From Bin55 sp963664665 (GTDB taxonomy: Bacteria; Pseudomonadota; Gammaproteobacteria; Pseudomonadales; Azotimanducaceae), in the NCBI GenBank assembly GCA_963664665.2, contig CAXXMH010000004.1:62001-126000 (forward strand): a DNA stretch of 64,000 bases, given 5' to 3'. A program made the translations under genes and the position numbers. The notes under the pieces were generated by a model. That model saw only the letters and a list, made by a program, of their open reading frames with translations, ran no database searches and was not told the DNA's origin. Shown here one piece after another: positions 26,316-35,099 of the stretch. Within the stretch, counting starts at the first letter, position 1. Every line of letters starts with the position of its first letter.

Positions 26316-27716
26316 CTAGGTGATTAATAACTTATTAGGGTTAAGGATTCCATGAGGATCAAAAACGCGTTTTAGTCCGCGCATCACCTGGATTTCTTCC
26401 TCAGTTCTCGAGTAGCTCAAGAAATCTCGCTTTAGGAGTCCCACGCCATGTTCGGCAGAGATGCTACCGTGCCGACGCTCAATCAGGCTGAAAAGCTCTG
26501 GGTTGATTTTGTGGCAACGCTCATAGAAATCGTCGACCGAAACGTCAGCGGGTCGAAGGATATTTAAGTGCAGGTTTCCATCTCCGATATGACCGAACCA
26601 TACGACCTCTAAGTCGGGGTAGTGTTTGGTCACAACGCTCTCGACGTCCTCCAAGAAACCCGGAATCTCACCAATTCTCACGGAGATGTCATTCTTGTAC
26701 GGTGTGTATGGTGCGATAGATTCGCTGATTCCTTCACGCAGCTCCCACAACGCGGATGCTTGGCTCAATGACTGACTGACAATCCCGTCTTGAACCCAAC
26801 CTGATTCAACAACGCGCTCAAAAGTTGCATTCGCGGTCTCGAGTTTGTGGGTGTCATATTCGAGCAACGCGTAGAACGGACTCGCCGTCGTGAATGGACG
26901 CGGTACGTCTCGATGCGCTAGTACTTTCTGTAACGCTAGTTCAGAAAAAAACTCGAACGCTGACAGTTCCAGACTGCCTTGAAAGGCGCGTAGCACACTC
27001 AAAATATCGTGCAGTTCGGATATAGCAAGTACCATGACCTGTTGCTCTTCCGGGCACGGGATCAGACGCATTTCCGCTTCCACGACGATTCCTAGCGTTC
27101 CTTCTGAACCAACGAATAAGTGGCGGAGGTCATACCCCGTTGCGTTCTTCACAAGCCCGTGATTGAGACGCAGTACCTCGCCTGTCCCGGTGACTACCGT
27201 GAGTCCAGCCACCCAGCGACGGGTCATCCCATATCGAATGACTCGAATACCGCCGGCGTTGGTGGCGACATTTCCGCCGATTTGACTAGAACCCGAAGAC
27301 GAAAAGTCAACGGGATAGAACAGGTCGTGTTCGTTCGCGAAATCTTGAAGTTGCTGAGTCACTAAGCCAGCTTGGCAATGCACGATCTTGTCAGTTTCGA
27401 AGAACTTGAGAATCTGGTTCATACGATCGAGGGACACGACGACTTCCTGATTTGGCGCGACCGCGCCGCCAGAGAGTCCCGTGCGTCCGCCGGAAGGTAC
27501 GAGCGCAACTCCCCATGCAGGAGCGCTCTTCACGAGCTGTGCGACCTGCTCGGTTGATTCAGGGAACACCACAGCAAGTGGGTCGACCGTGAAGCTCCTA
27601 GTCCAGTCAGTTCCCCAATTCGCGAGGTCCTCAGAATCGGTTTTTATTTGATGAGCGCCGAATACGTTCAACGCTCTCGACTGAAACTGCTCGGTTGCAG
27701 TTGTTTTAGAGGACAT
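26316..27716 (-). CDS. FAD-binding oxidoreductase, GlcD/D-lactate dehydrogenase family
   Basis: A 466-residue flavoprotein with an FAD-binding PCMH domain (VPSGGRTGLSGGAV, IGGNVATNAGGIRVIRYGMT, GYDLRHLFVGSEGTLGIV) and the C-terminal FAD-oxidase domain with GHIGDGNLHLNI and the terminal SAEHGVGLLKR...MRGLKRVFDPHGILNPNK. This family oxidises D-lactate, glycolate or D-2-hydroxyglutarate. It lies 45 bases after pgk on the same strand. In pseudomonads a relative is found beside serA and rpiA and acts as D-2-hydroxyglutarate dehydrogenase coupled to SerA; serA is not seen here. A paralogue lies at 40584. Confidence 0.9.
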   Translation of the reverse strand: MSSKTTATEQFQSRALNVFGAHQIKTDSEDLANWGTDWTRSFTVDPLAVVFPESTEQVAQLVKSAPAWGVALVPSGGRTGLSGGAVAPNQEVVVSLDRMNQILKFFETDKIVHCQAGLVTQQLQDFANEHDLFYPVDFSSSGSSQIGGNVATNAGGIRVIRYGMTRRWVAGLTVVTGTGEVLRLNHGLVKNATGYDLRHLFVGSEGTLGIVVEAEMRLIPCPEEQQVMVLAISELHDILSVLRAFQGSLELSAFEFFSELALQKVLAHRDVPRPFTTASPFYALLEYDTHKLETANATFERVVESGWVQDGIVSQSLSQASALWELREGISESIAPYTPYKNDISVRIGEIPGFLEDVESVVTKHYPDLEVVWFGHIGDGNLHLNILRPADVSVDDFYERCHKINPELFSLIERRHGSISAEHGVGLLKRDFLSYSRTEEEIQVMRGLKRVFDPHGILNPNKLLIT

Positions 27717-27761
27717 ATCGGCCTGTTCTGACGAGTGACCGCGTGTGTGTGTGGGAGCGCG

Positions 27762-28919
27762 TCATGGTTTCTGTTTCAGCACCTCAATTCCCGGCAAGCT
27801 CTTACCTTCGATAAACTCGAGAAATGCGCCTCCGCCAGTAGAAATGTAGTCAATGCGGTCCGAAATACCGAATTGCTCAATCGCAGCTACAGTATCGCCA
27901 CCGCCGGCCAGCGTAAAGGCTGAGGTTTCTGCGATCGCATCGGCAATTACGCGCGTACCGTCGGCGAACTGTGGGTACTCAAAAATTCCCATGGGACCAT
28001 TCCAGATTACAGTGCCGGCATTAGCGATTATTTTGCTGTAGCGACGTGCTGTCTCGGGTCCTATATCCACGATTGTCTCGACACTCGTAACGGACTCGAT
28101 CAAACGTAGAAATGCGTGACTCTGCTCACTGATGGATTCAGCTGTCATGACATCAACCGGCAGAGGAAGATCTGTCGCCTCTCGAATTGTTTGGGCGTCG
28201 TCAACGAGATCATTCTCGACAAGCGAATCACCGACGGCGTGTCCTGAAGCCAGTAGAAACGTATTAGCCATTCCACCACCGACCAGCAATGTGTCAGCGG
28301 TCTCTTTCAGATTGCGTAGTACTTCAAGTTTGCCGGATACCTTGGCCCCACCCAAGACGGCTACTAGCGGTCGCTTCGGGTTCGCTACGGCTCGTTCCAA
28401 AGCTTCGATTTCCGATGCTAGCAGGAGACCTGCACAGGACTCCTTCGCGAACTCTGCGACACCATGTGTTGATGCATGCGCCCGATGTGCGGTACCGAAC
28501 GCGTCGTTTATATAAACGTCGCAACGTGATGCGAGCGAACGAGCCAGATCAGGATCGTTCTTGGTCTCCCCTGCTTCGAAACGAATGTTCTCGAGGAGTT
28601 TGACCTCGCCGGGATTTATGTCGACGTCGTACTCACACGTTTGAATGAGGTCAACGGGACGCTTAAGTAGGTCTCGGAGTCGATCGGCAACAGGTTGAAG
28701 TGAAAGGTCGCGATTAGTAGACCCAGGTTCTGGGCGGCCTAAATGCGATACCACGAGCACTCTAGCGCCTTTGTTGAGTGCGAACTCAATCGTCGGTAGC
28801 GAAGCGCGTATACGCAAGTCATTTGTAATCGTGGTACCGTCGAGCGGGACGTTTAAGTCTGCTCGGATAAGTACTCGTTTGTTGCGTAGGTCGGTGTCAG
28901 CTAGCGTGTTGACGACCAT
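27762..28919 (-). CDS. pgk: Phosphoglycerate kinase
   Basis: A 385-residue kinase, the usual bacterial size. Visible motifs: RADLNVPLDGTTITNDLRI, VSHLGRPEPG, LGGAKVSGKLEVLRNL and GGGDTVAAIEQFG with STGGGAFLEFIEGK. It interconverts 1,3-bisphosphoglycerate and 3-phosphoglycerate. It starts 3 bases after the tkt stop. The common bacterial order tkt-gap/epd-pgk-fba is broken: no glyceraldehyde-3-phosphate dehydrogenase lies between and no fba follows. Confidence 0.97.
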   Translation of the reverse strand: MVVNTLADTDLRNKRVLIRADLNVPLDGTTITNDLRIRASLPTIEFALNKGARVLVVSHLGRPEPGSTNRDLSLQPVADRLRDLLKRPVDLIQTCEYDVDINPGEVKLLENIRFEAGETKNDPDLARSLASRCDVYINDAFGTAHRAHASTHGVAEFAKESCAGLLLASEIEALERAVANPKRPLVAVLGGAKVSGKLEVLRNLKETADTLLVGGGMANTFLLASGHAVGDSLVENDLVDDAQTIREATDLPLPVDVMTAESISEQSHAFLRLIESVTSVETIVDIGPETARRYSKIIANAGTVIWNGPMGIFEYPQFADGTRVIADAIAETSAFTLAGGGDTVAAIEQFGISDRIDYISTGGGAFLEFIEGKSLPGIEVLKQKP

Positions 28920-28922
28920 GCG

Positions 28923-30911
28923 CTAGGTAAGCAAATTGACTGCGGCTTGCACGACATTTGCCGGATTTATGCCGAGTTCTGCCATCACCTCAGGACCGGG
29001 TGCGGATAAACCATAACGAGCGATACCCACAACATCGCCGTCGAGGCCTACAAATCTTCGCCAGTAGTCTGGGTGTGCCGCTTCAACTGCAATACGTTTA
29101 CGCGCTTCATGCGGTAGGACAGACTCCTGATAGTCGATGGTTTGAGCTTGGAATCGATCAACGGATGGCATTGAGACGACCCGAACGCCGTAGCCATCGG
29201 CTTCTAATTGATCTGCTGCGGCTTGTGCTACTTCGACTTCAGAGCCGGTTGCGATCAGAATCAGTTGCAGTGTGGATGACTCGCGCCGTAGTGTGTAGCC
29301 ACCTTTCGCGATATTGTCAAAAGTTTCGGCATCGCGGTCTTGAGGCTGAGTCTTTTGTCGAGTTAGTACGATCGCACAAGGTCCGTCAGTCCTCTTTAAG
29401 GCTTCCCGCCAAGCAATCGCAGTTTCGGCAACGTCACATGGACGCCAAACAGCGAGATTCGGCGTCGTCCTCAAGTTAGTGAGTTGCTCAATCGGTTGAT
29501 GGGTTGGACCATCCTCGCCAAGACCGACAGAATCATGGGTATATACGAAGATATGACGGAGCCCCATGAGTGTAGCTAACCGTACTGCGTTTCGGGCGTA
29601 CTCCATGAACACGAGAAAGGTGCCGGTATATGGGATGAAACCACCGTGTAGCGACAGTCCATTTGCGACGGCAGTCATACCGAATTCCCTTACCCCGTAG
29701 TTCAGGTATCGACCACCTTCCCACAACCATCCCGCACCGTTCCATTGTGTGTTGTTGGAGCCAGTCAGGTCGGCCGATCCCCCCAGCAGTTCCGTGACTT
29801 TTGGCCCGAGGACATCAAGGCACTGACCGGAGGCCTTTCGAGTTTCGAGGGAAGCGCCTTCGGTCTGCCCTCTTTGTGCGAACTCTGTGATCGTCTCATT
29901 CCACCCTTCGGGTAATTTGCCTTCAATACGTCGTCTCAGCTCGCTAGAGGGTTGAGGATGCGCCTCAGCGTAGGCGGACATGAGGGAACTCCACTCGTCT
30001 TCGAGACCTCTTCCACGATCCGTCGCGTCCCAATCTGCGTAAATCCGTTCTGGAACGGAGAATGGCTCATGTGACCAACCCAGCCGTTCTCGAACAAGCG
30101 CGATTTCGTCTTCGCCGAGTGGTGAGCCGTGTGCACCTGCTGTTCCACCCTTATTGGGGGCACCGTAGCCGATCGTGGTTGTGCAACAGATTAATGTAGG
30201 TCGATCACATGGCTCGCAAGCCGTATCGAAAGCTCGTTTGATCGCGTGTACATCATGACCATCGACATCGTCAATCACCCGCCAGCCATATGCCTTGAAT
30301 CTATTCGCCACATTTTCGGTGAACCAATATTTGGTCTCACCATCAATTGATATACCGTTGCTGTCATAGATGGCAATCAATTTGTTAAGACCGAGTGTCC
30401 CAGCTAAGGATGCGGCTTCATGTGAGATACCTTCCATCAAGCACCCGTCGCCAACACAAGTCCAGGTGCGATGGTCGACGACGTTCAATCCTTCGCGATT
30501 GAATTCATTCGCGAGCTGTTGCTCGGCTAATGCCATGCCGACCGCGTTAGCAAAACCTTGGCCTAGTGGACCGGTCGTGGTTTCAATGCCTGGACATTCG
30601 CCATACTCCGGATGACCTGCTGTTTTCGAATGGAGCTGGCGAAAATTGCGGATATCGTCGATCGTCACGTCGTATCCAGTGAGATGCAGTACGGCATAGA
30701 GCAGCATCGAACCATGCCCGTTTGAAAGAACGAATCGGTCGCGATTGAACCAATTTGGATTCTTCGGATTGAAACGTAGATAGTTACGCCACAGAACCTC
30801 TGCTACATCCGCCAGTCCCATTGGCGCACCGGGGTGACCCGAATTGGCCTGCTGTACAGCGTCCATAGCCAATGCCCGTATAGCGTTGGCGCGTTCTTTG
30901 CTGGTGTCCAT
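28923..30911 (-). CDS. tkt: Transketolase
   Basis: A 662-residue thiamine-diphosphate enzyme of the standard family length. N-terminal ANSGHPGAPMGLADV, the TPP motif VGDGCLMEGISHEAA, the catalytic region REFGMTAVANGLSLHGG and TATGSEVEVA identify it. It transfers two-carbon units in the pentose phosphate pathway and links to rpiA (23088). It is the first gene of the minus-strand tkt-pgk unit and is divergent from metK with an AT-rich gap between them. Confidence 0.97.
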   Translation of the reverse strand: MDTSKERANAIRALAMDAVQQANSGHPGAPMGLADVAEVLWRNYLRFNPKNPNWFNRDRFVLSNGHGSMLLYAVLHLTGYDVTIDDIRNFRQLHSKTAGHPEYGECPGIETTTGPLGQGFANAVGMALAEQQLANEFNREGLNVVDHRTWTCVGDGCLMEGISHEAASLAGTLGLNKLIAIYDSNGISIDGETKYWFTENVANRFKAYGWRVIDDVDGHDVHAIKRAFDTACEPCDRPTLICCTTTIGYGAPNKGGTAGAHGSPLGEDEIALVRERLGWSHEPFSVPERIYADWDATDRGRGLEDEWSSLMSAYAEAHPQPSSELRRRIEGKLPEGWNETITEFAQRGQTEGASLETRKASGQCLDVLGPKVTELLGGSADLTGSNNTQWNGAGWLWEGGRYLNYGVREFGMTAVANGLSLHGGFIPYTGTFLVFMEYARNAVRLATLMGLRHIFVYTHDSVGLGEDGPTHQPIEQLTNLRTTPNLAVWRPCDVAETAIAWREALKRTDGPCAIVLTRQKTQPQDRDAETFDNIAKGGYTLRRESSTLQLILIATGSEVEVAQAAADQLEADGYGVRVVSMPSVDRFQAQTIDYQESVLPHEARKRIAVEAAHPDYWRRFVGLDGDVVGIARYGLSAPGPEVMAELGINPANVVQAAVNLLT

Positions 30912-31232
30912 AAGAGAGGTGTGAGAAGCGAGCGGCTAATTTTGCACACGCGGATTAAAGGTCTATTCGAATATCACTAATTTTTGTTGATATATATATC
31001 TTTTTGCACGGAACTATATATAGAAATCGAAAAAGAAGAATCTTATTTAAATACTTTTATACGTTAGATATAAAAACGTTGTGCCGCCTAATTTCGTTTG
31101 TTGAAAAGGAAGTAAATCAACTGAATGTTAGCGCTGTGCTCGTGAGAGTGGCGAATTCTCTGCTTACAATACTTCGTTCACTTAAATTCGCCCGCTGCGT
31201 TGTCTTCACATGCAGTGAATTGGGAGCTTGTA
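30912..31232. other. AT-rich divergent intergenic region between tkt and metK
   Basis: About 320 bases without a convincing gene. The part 30970-31085 is clearly AT-richer than its surroundings and holds a perfect 12-base palindrome GATATATATATC at 30989-31000 followed by five T. It must contain the promoters of tkt (minus) and metK (plus). An 85-codon frame at 31004-31261 runs through it but has no SD and no protein-like composition. I looked for SAM-type riboswitch cores and did not recognise one. Confidence 0.6.
31222..31226 (+). promoter_or_regulatory. Shine-Dalgarno site that decides the metK TTG start
   Basis: GGGAG at 31222-31226 lies 6 bases before TTG at 31233. Translation from this TTG gives MSEYRTFTSESVSEGHPDK, matching the usual MetK N-terminus, so the longer frame from TTG at 31200 is not needed. 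Confidence 0.7.
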
Positions 31233-32408
31233 TTGAGCGAGTACCGCACATTCACCTCTGAATCAGTATCAGAGGGTCACCCCGACAAACTTTGCGATCA
31301 GATTTCTGATGCGGTCCTGGATGCCGCACTAACGAGCGATCCGAACGCGCGAGTTGCATGTGAAACGCTCCTAAAGTCGAATACAGTGATCATCGCGGGT
31401 GAAGTCTCGACCCGTACGAACCTGGATTACGACCATATTGCTCGTCAGGTACTGCGGGATGTCGGATACACGAAAGAATTCGGTATTGACTACGATGCAT
31501 GTGAAGTCTGTGTGATGGTGAATGAGCAATCGAGTGATATCGCGACGGGTACCAAGGTGGGTGAATCTGAAGCCGCACAGGACGAGGTAGGCGCGGGCGA
31601 TCAGGGCATGATGTTTGGCTACGCTTCCAATGAAACGCCCGAGCTGATGCCGGCCCCCATTATGTATTCACATCGGTTGATGCGAAAACATGCGGAGGTA
31701 CGGCGTAATGGAATGGACTTTCTAGGACCGGATGCAAAGTGTCAGCTGACATTTGCGTACGAGAATGGTCGACCAAGTGCGATTAATACCATCGTGTTTT
31801 CGGCTCAACACGATGCCGAGCTTGAAGATGAATTCGTTGAACGCGAGGTGATCGAAAACATCATTAGACCAGTTCTCACCGAGAACTTTGATATCTCAGA
31901 CGCCAAAATTTTCGTAAATCCTTGCGGTCCATGGACGCTTGGAGGACCCGCAGTAGATTGCGGTCTAACCGGGCGCAAGATTATTGTCGATACATACGGA
32001 GGGATGGCTCGTCACGGGGGCGGTGCGTTTTCCGGCAAGGATCCGACGAAGGTGGATCGTTCAGCCGCCTATGCGGCGCGTTATGTGGCAAAAAACGTAG
32101 TTGCCGCAGGATTGGCAGAACGATGCGAGGTCCAAATCAGCTATGCGATCGGTCAGGCACAACCCGTTGATGTGGTCGTGAATACGTTTGACACGGCAGC
32201 GGAAGGGGTTGACGACGAGAGTATCGGTTCACTCGTCACCAAACACTTTGATTTGAGTGCTGGCGGAATCGTTGATATGCTCAAACTAAAAAATCCCATT
32301 TACCGGCGAACAGCGACGTTCGGCCACTTCGGTCACACAGACGACGAATACACGTGGGAGAGTACGGACCGAGCCCACCTACTTAAGGCGGATGCCTTTG
32401 GTACGTAG
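31233..32408 (+). CDS. metK: S-adenosylmethionine synthetase
   Basis: A 391-residue enzyme making SAM from methionine and ATP. The N-terminal FTSESVSEGHPDKLCDQISD and central GAGDQGMMFGYA are invariant family signatures; GGGAFSGKDPTKVDRSAAY is the phosphate-binding P-loop region and HFGHTDDEYTWE the C-terminus. TTG start chosen because of the SD and family N-terminus. It overlaps metF by 17 bases. The gene for S-adenosylhomocysteine hydrolase, often placed between these two genes, is absent. Confidence 0.97.
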   Translation: MSEYRTFTSESVSEGHPDKLCDQISDAVLDAALTSDPNARVACETLLKSNTVIIAGEVSTRTNLDYDHIARQVLRDVGYTKEFGIDYDACEVCVMVNEQSSDIATGTKVGESEAAQDEVGAGDQGMMFGYASNETPELMPAPIMYSHRLMRKHAEVRRNGMDFLGPDAKCQLTFAYENGRPSAINTIVFSAQHDAELEDEFVEREVIENIIRPVLTENFDISDAKIFVNPCGPWTLGGPAVDCGLTGRKIIVDTYGGMARHGGGAFSGKDPTKVDRSAAYAARYVAKNVVAAGLAERCEVQISYAIGQAQPVDVVVNTFDTAAEGVDDESIGSLVTKHFDLSAGGIVDMLKLKNPIYRRTATFGHFGHTDDEYTWESTDRAHLLKADAFGT

Positions 32409-33240
32409 CGATTTCGCGCACCTTAGTTTCGAGTTTTTCCCGCCTAAAACACCTCGCGAGAACCGGAATCTCCTTCGGACCGCCAGTCGATTAGCCGAAT
32501 TTGAGCCAGATTTCTTCTCAGTGACCCACGGTGCGGGTGGTACAGCGCGAGAAGGAACATTGGAAACGGTTCGCTTGCTTCATGAGCAGGGTTTCAATGC
32601 GATCCCACACGTAACGTGGGGAAGCGACGCTCGAAGCGAAATTGTGTCATTGCTAGAGAAGTATGTAGATATCGGCGTCTCGGAAATGGTGGTACTACGT
32701 GGCGAGGTCAGCAAAGACTCGTCTGGCGAACTGCCAGTTCGATACGCGCATGAGCTTTTAACGCTAATTCGTGAGGAAATGGGGGATCGACTCAGATTAC
32801 ACGTCGGTTGCTACCCAGAAATGCACCCAGAGGCTCAGTCAATTAGTGACGATATCGATCGCTTGAAGGAGAAAGTCGACGCGGGCGCAGACTGCTGCAT
32901 TACGCAGTATTTTTACAACGCCGATGCTTTTCCGGCATTCGTAAGTAGTTGCCTGAGTGCTGGGATTGATGCTCCGATCGTTCCGGGTGTCATGCCTATT
33001 GCAAATTTTGAGAAACTGGTTCAGTTCTCGGAGAAATGTGGCGCTGAAATTCCGCGCTGGCTGACGATGCAACTACGGGCAATGGAGTCTAACTCTGAGG
33101 CTCTACGTGAGTATGGCGCAAACTTCGTTGCGAAATTGTGTCGTCGATTGATGGCGGATGGCGCCTGTGGAATTCATGTCTATACGCTGAATCTTGCACG
33201 ACCTACGCAAGCTTTCCTAGGTCAACTTCTTAGTTCGTAG
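32392..33240 (+). CDS. metF: 5,10-methylenetetrahydrofolate reductase
   Basis: A 282-residue FAD-dependent reductase giving 5-methyl-THF for methionine synthesis. LSFEFFPPKTPREN, FFSVTHGAGGTAREGT, VVLRGE and DCCITQYFYNADAF mark the barrel and flavin/folate site; length fits MetF (E. coli 296). The ATG at 32392 lies inside metK, so translation is coupled. It uses the methylene-THF produced by GcvT/GcvP. It ends 4 bases from the stop of the convergent gene at 33244. Confidence 0.95.
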   Translation: MPLVRSDFAHLSFEFFPPKTPRENRNLLRTASRLAEFEPDFFSVTHGAGGTAREGTLETVRLLHEQGFNAIPHVTWGSDARSEIVSLLEKYVDIGVSEMVVLRGEVSKDSSGELPVRYAHELLTLIREEMGDRLRLHVGCYPEMHPEAQSISDDIDRLKEKVDAGADCCITQYFYNADAFPAFVSSCLSAGIDAPIVPGVMPIANFEKLVQFSEKCGAEIPRWLTMQLRAMESNSEALREYGANFVAKLCRRLMADGACGIHVYTLNLARPTQAFLGQLLSS

Positions 33241-33243
33241 TCG

Positions 33244-34995
33244 CTACCGAGGTTTCGTGTCTTCGTCTGTTGTTAGGGACAGCAGCTTAGATTCAAGTTC
33301 CGTCAGGGTTGTGATTGACACATATTCGAAACCTAGGTGATCGACTGTTGCACTTAGTTCTCGCGACGTCCGAACAATCAAGGGTACGTGCAGTAGCTGG
33401 GCACGCGAAAGTACATTGGCGTACATTGCGAGATCTCGATCATCAATGAAAATCGCATGCGGTCTCTGCTCCTGGAGCGCAGCCATTGCGACCATATCAC
33501 CATCGGCAAATGAAACTTGGCTAACGAGTCGATTTACCTGTGAAGCGAATGTGACATCACCGAGCGCGAGTAATCGGAGCATCGCAACTGGTTCCGCATT
33601 GCGGGATGGCGCACGAGATTCATCAAGGTCATCTCTCGAAATTAAGACGACGAGGCGGCGATCTAGTAGGCTCACGCTGCCTCCAACGTGAATCGTTGCG
33701 TCGAATGTGTCCCCAACGACTAACTGACCGGGTGATTCGATTTGATCTACAAACAAAGCACCTGATCCCTCGCCATCCTGAACTAGGAGAGATACCTCAT
33801 GGCTTGTCCTTGAGGGATCTAAGCCTTTTACGTGAAAGGTCTTGCTGCTACTCTCAGTAGTTTGTTTGAAAGTCGCGTCGTCTGCAGTTCGGGAATAATC
33901 AATGTCGTTTACTGAGTTTGTCAGTATCGCGTACGTTGCGCCATCGATCTGAAATACGGTGACTGATTCCAGTCTGACATTCGCTGGCAACGCTGCGCAC
34001 ACACGGATCGTTTTCTCGCGCGAGTCGATAGCGACGTTTGCTCCGAGGACATTGAAATGGTCGAGTAGCGCGGACGATTGAACGAGACGCTCGTCAGCCT
34101 CACAGGCGTTGGGAAGCAACACGTACTGTAGATCATCACCGTCGCTTAGCGGTGCGTGAACACTCAGAAAATCTCGCTCGATTGCATTTGCACGTAGTCC
34201 GGTCAGGCTTGTTTGGTCCCTCTCAAGAATTAGCTCGATTTCAATCGTGTCTTGATTTGGTTTGAGAGACACGGTTCTATTCGTTTTCGCGTCGAAACTT
34301 GCGGTTAATTGGGTCACTAGTGACGTCAAAATCGGAACGTACGTCGCATGTACGGAACCTTCTCCTTCTACATTCACATTGACGTCGGTGCCTCCGAGTT
34401 GAAGCCCGAGCATCTCTTCGACGTTCACTAGTGGCACGACTTGACTTCCAGGAGGCGTAGCTGTAAGCGAGTCAAGTAGCTGCCGATGACGCGAAAGAAC
34501 GTCGGCTAGCTGTTTGCTTATTCCACTTAAACTGACGTAGCGCTCCGCGGTGTCGAGTGAGGCGTGTAAGCGGTGGATCAAGTTTTGAAGCTGCAGGAGT
34601 TCATCGTTTGGGTCTACAGATCCGTCGACAGCCGCAACTTCACCCGCTTCAAACGCGTCAAAGCCGCCAGACGCTTCGAGATCAATACGCTCTAGTAAAC
34701 GAGTAGCTCGGTCATCGATAGAGATGCCCTGTCGCGACGTGCCGTCTTCGCTAAGGATCGCTTGGGCTTCACGAAATAACGCGGTCGTCTCGTCGGTTAA
34801 CTGAATTGCACCAGCATGGAGTTGGTGGCCGTAATTCGCCAGCGCTTCGAGTAATTCGGTGTAAGTCCCAGCGCCTGAACTCAATGCACGTTCAAGAGCA
34901 TCGCACAGCCCGTCAAGTGCCTCGATTGCAAAGCGTTCTTCGACGCATCGAGCAAGACTGTCGAGTAATAGTCGATTAGAAAGAGAATCCGACAC
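33244..34995 (-). CDS. Degenerate CheA-like protein (pseudo-kinase with CheW-like and receiver-like domains)
   Basis: A 583-residue protein that I do not recognise by name but whose layout follows the C-terminal part of CheA/ChpA hybrids. Residues about 25-85 (NYGHQLHAG) could be a decayed Hpt domain. Residues 210-300 align in order with a CheA ATPase domain, including LRANAIERDFLS where ChpA-type kinases have IRxxAIERGLL, but the N-box and glycine-rich ATP-binding boxes are missing. Residues 343-455 look like the CheW domain (VTVFQIDGATYAILTNSVNDI, then ALFVDQIESPGQLVVG and GGSVSLLDRRLVVLI). Residues 473-575 resemble a receiver domain (AIFIDD at the beta3 position, PLIVRTSR at beta5). No other chemotaxis gene is near. 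I infer a non-catalytic scaffold or decayed kinase. Confidence 0.7.
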   Translation of the reverse strand: MSDSLSNRLLLDSLARCVEERFAIEALDGLCDALERALSSGAGTYTELLEALANYGHQLHAGAIQLTDETTALFREAQAILSEDGTSRQGISIDDRATRLLERIDLEASGGFDAFEAGEVAAVDGSVDPNDELLQLQNLIHRLHASLDTAERYVSLSGISKQLADVLSRHRQLLDSLTATPPGSQVVPLVNVEEMLGLQLGGTDVNVNVEGEGSVHATYVPILTSLVTQLTASFDAKTNRTVSLKPNQDTIEIELILERDQTSLTGLRANAIERDFLSVHAPLSDGDDLQYVLLPNACEADERLVQSSALLDHFNVLGANVAIDSREKTIRVCAALPANVRLESVTVFQIDGATYAILTNSVNDIDYSRTADDATFKQTTESSSKTFHVKGLDPSRTSHEVSLLVQDGEGSGALFVDQIESPGQLVVGDTFDATIHVGGSVSLLDRRLVVLISRDDLDESRAPSRNAEPVAMLRLLALGDVTFASQVNRLVSQVSFADGDMVAMAALQEQRPHAIFIDDRDLAMYANVLSRAQLLHVPLIVRTSRELSATVDHLGFEYVSITTLTELESKLLSLTTDEDTKPR

Positions 34996-35099
34996 GTTTA
35001 CCTAATACTTGCAACAATTGGTGTCACATACTCGAGGCAATCGATTCGATCGTCCTCGGCGTCCATGGAAATTACGCTTTTTCGAGAGAACTGATTATC

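Noticed and set aside
31004..31261. 85-codon plus-strand frame in the metK leader
   Set aside because: It runs into metK out of frame, has no SD and an odd composition; AT-rich leaders easily give such frames.
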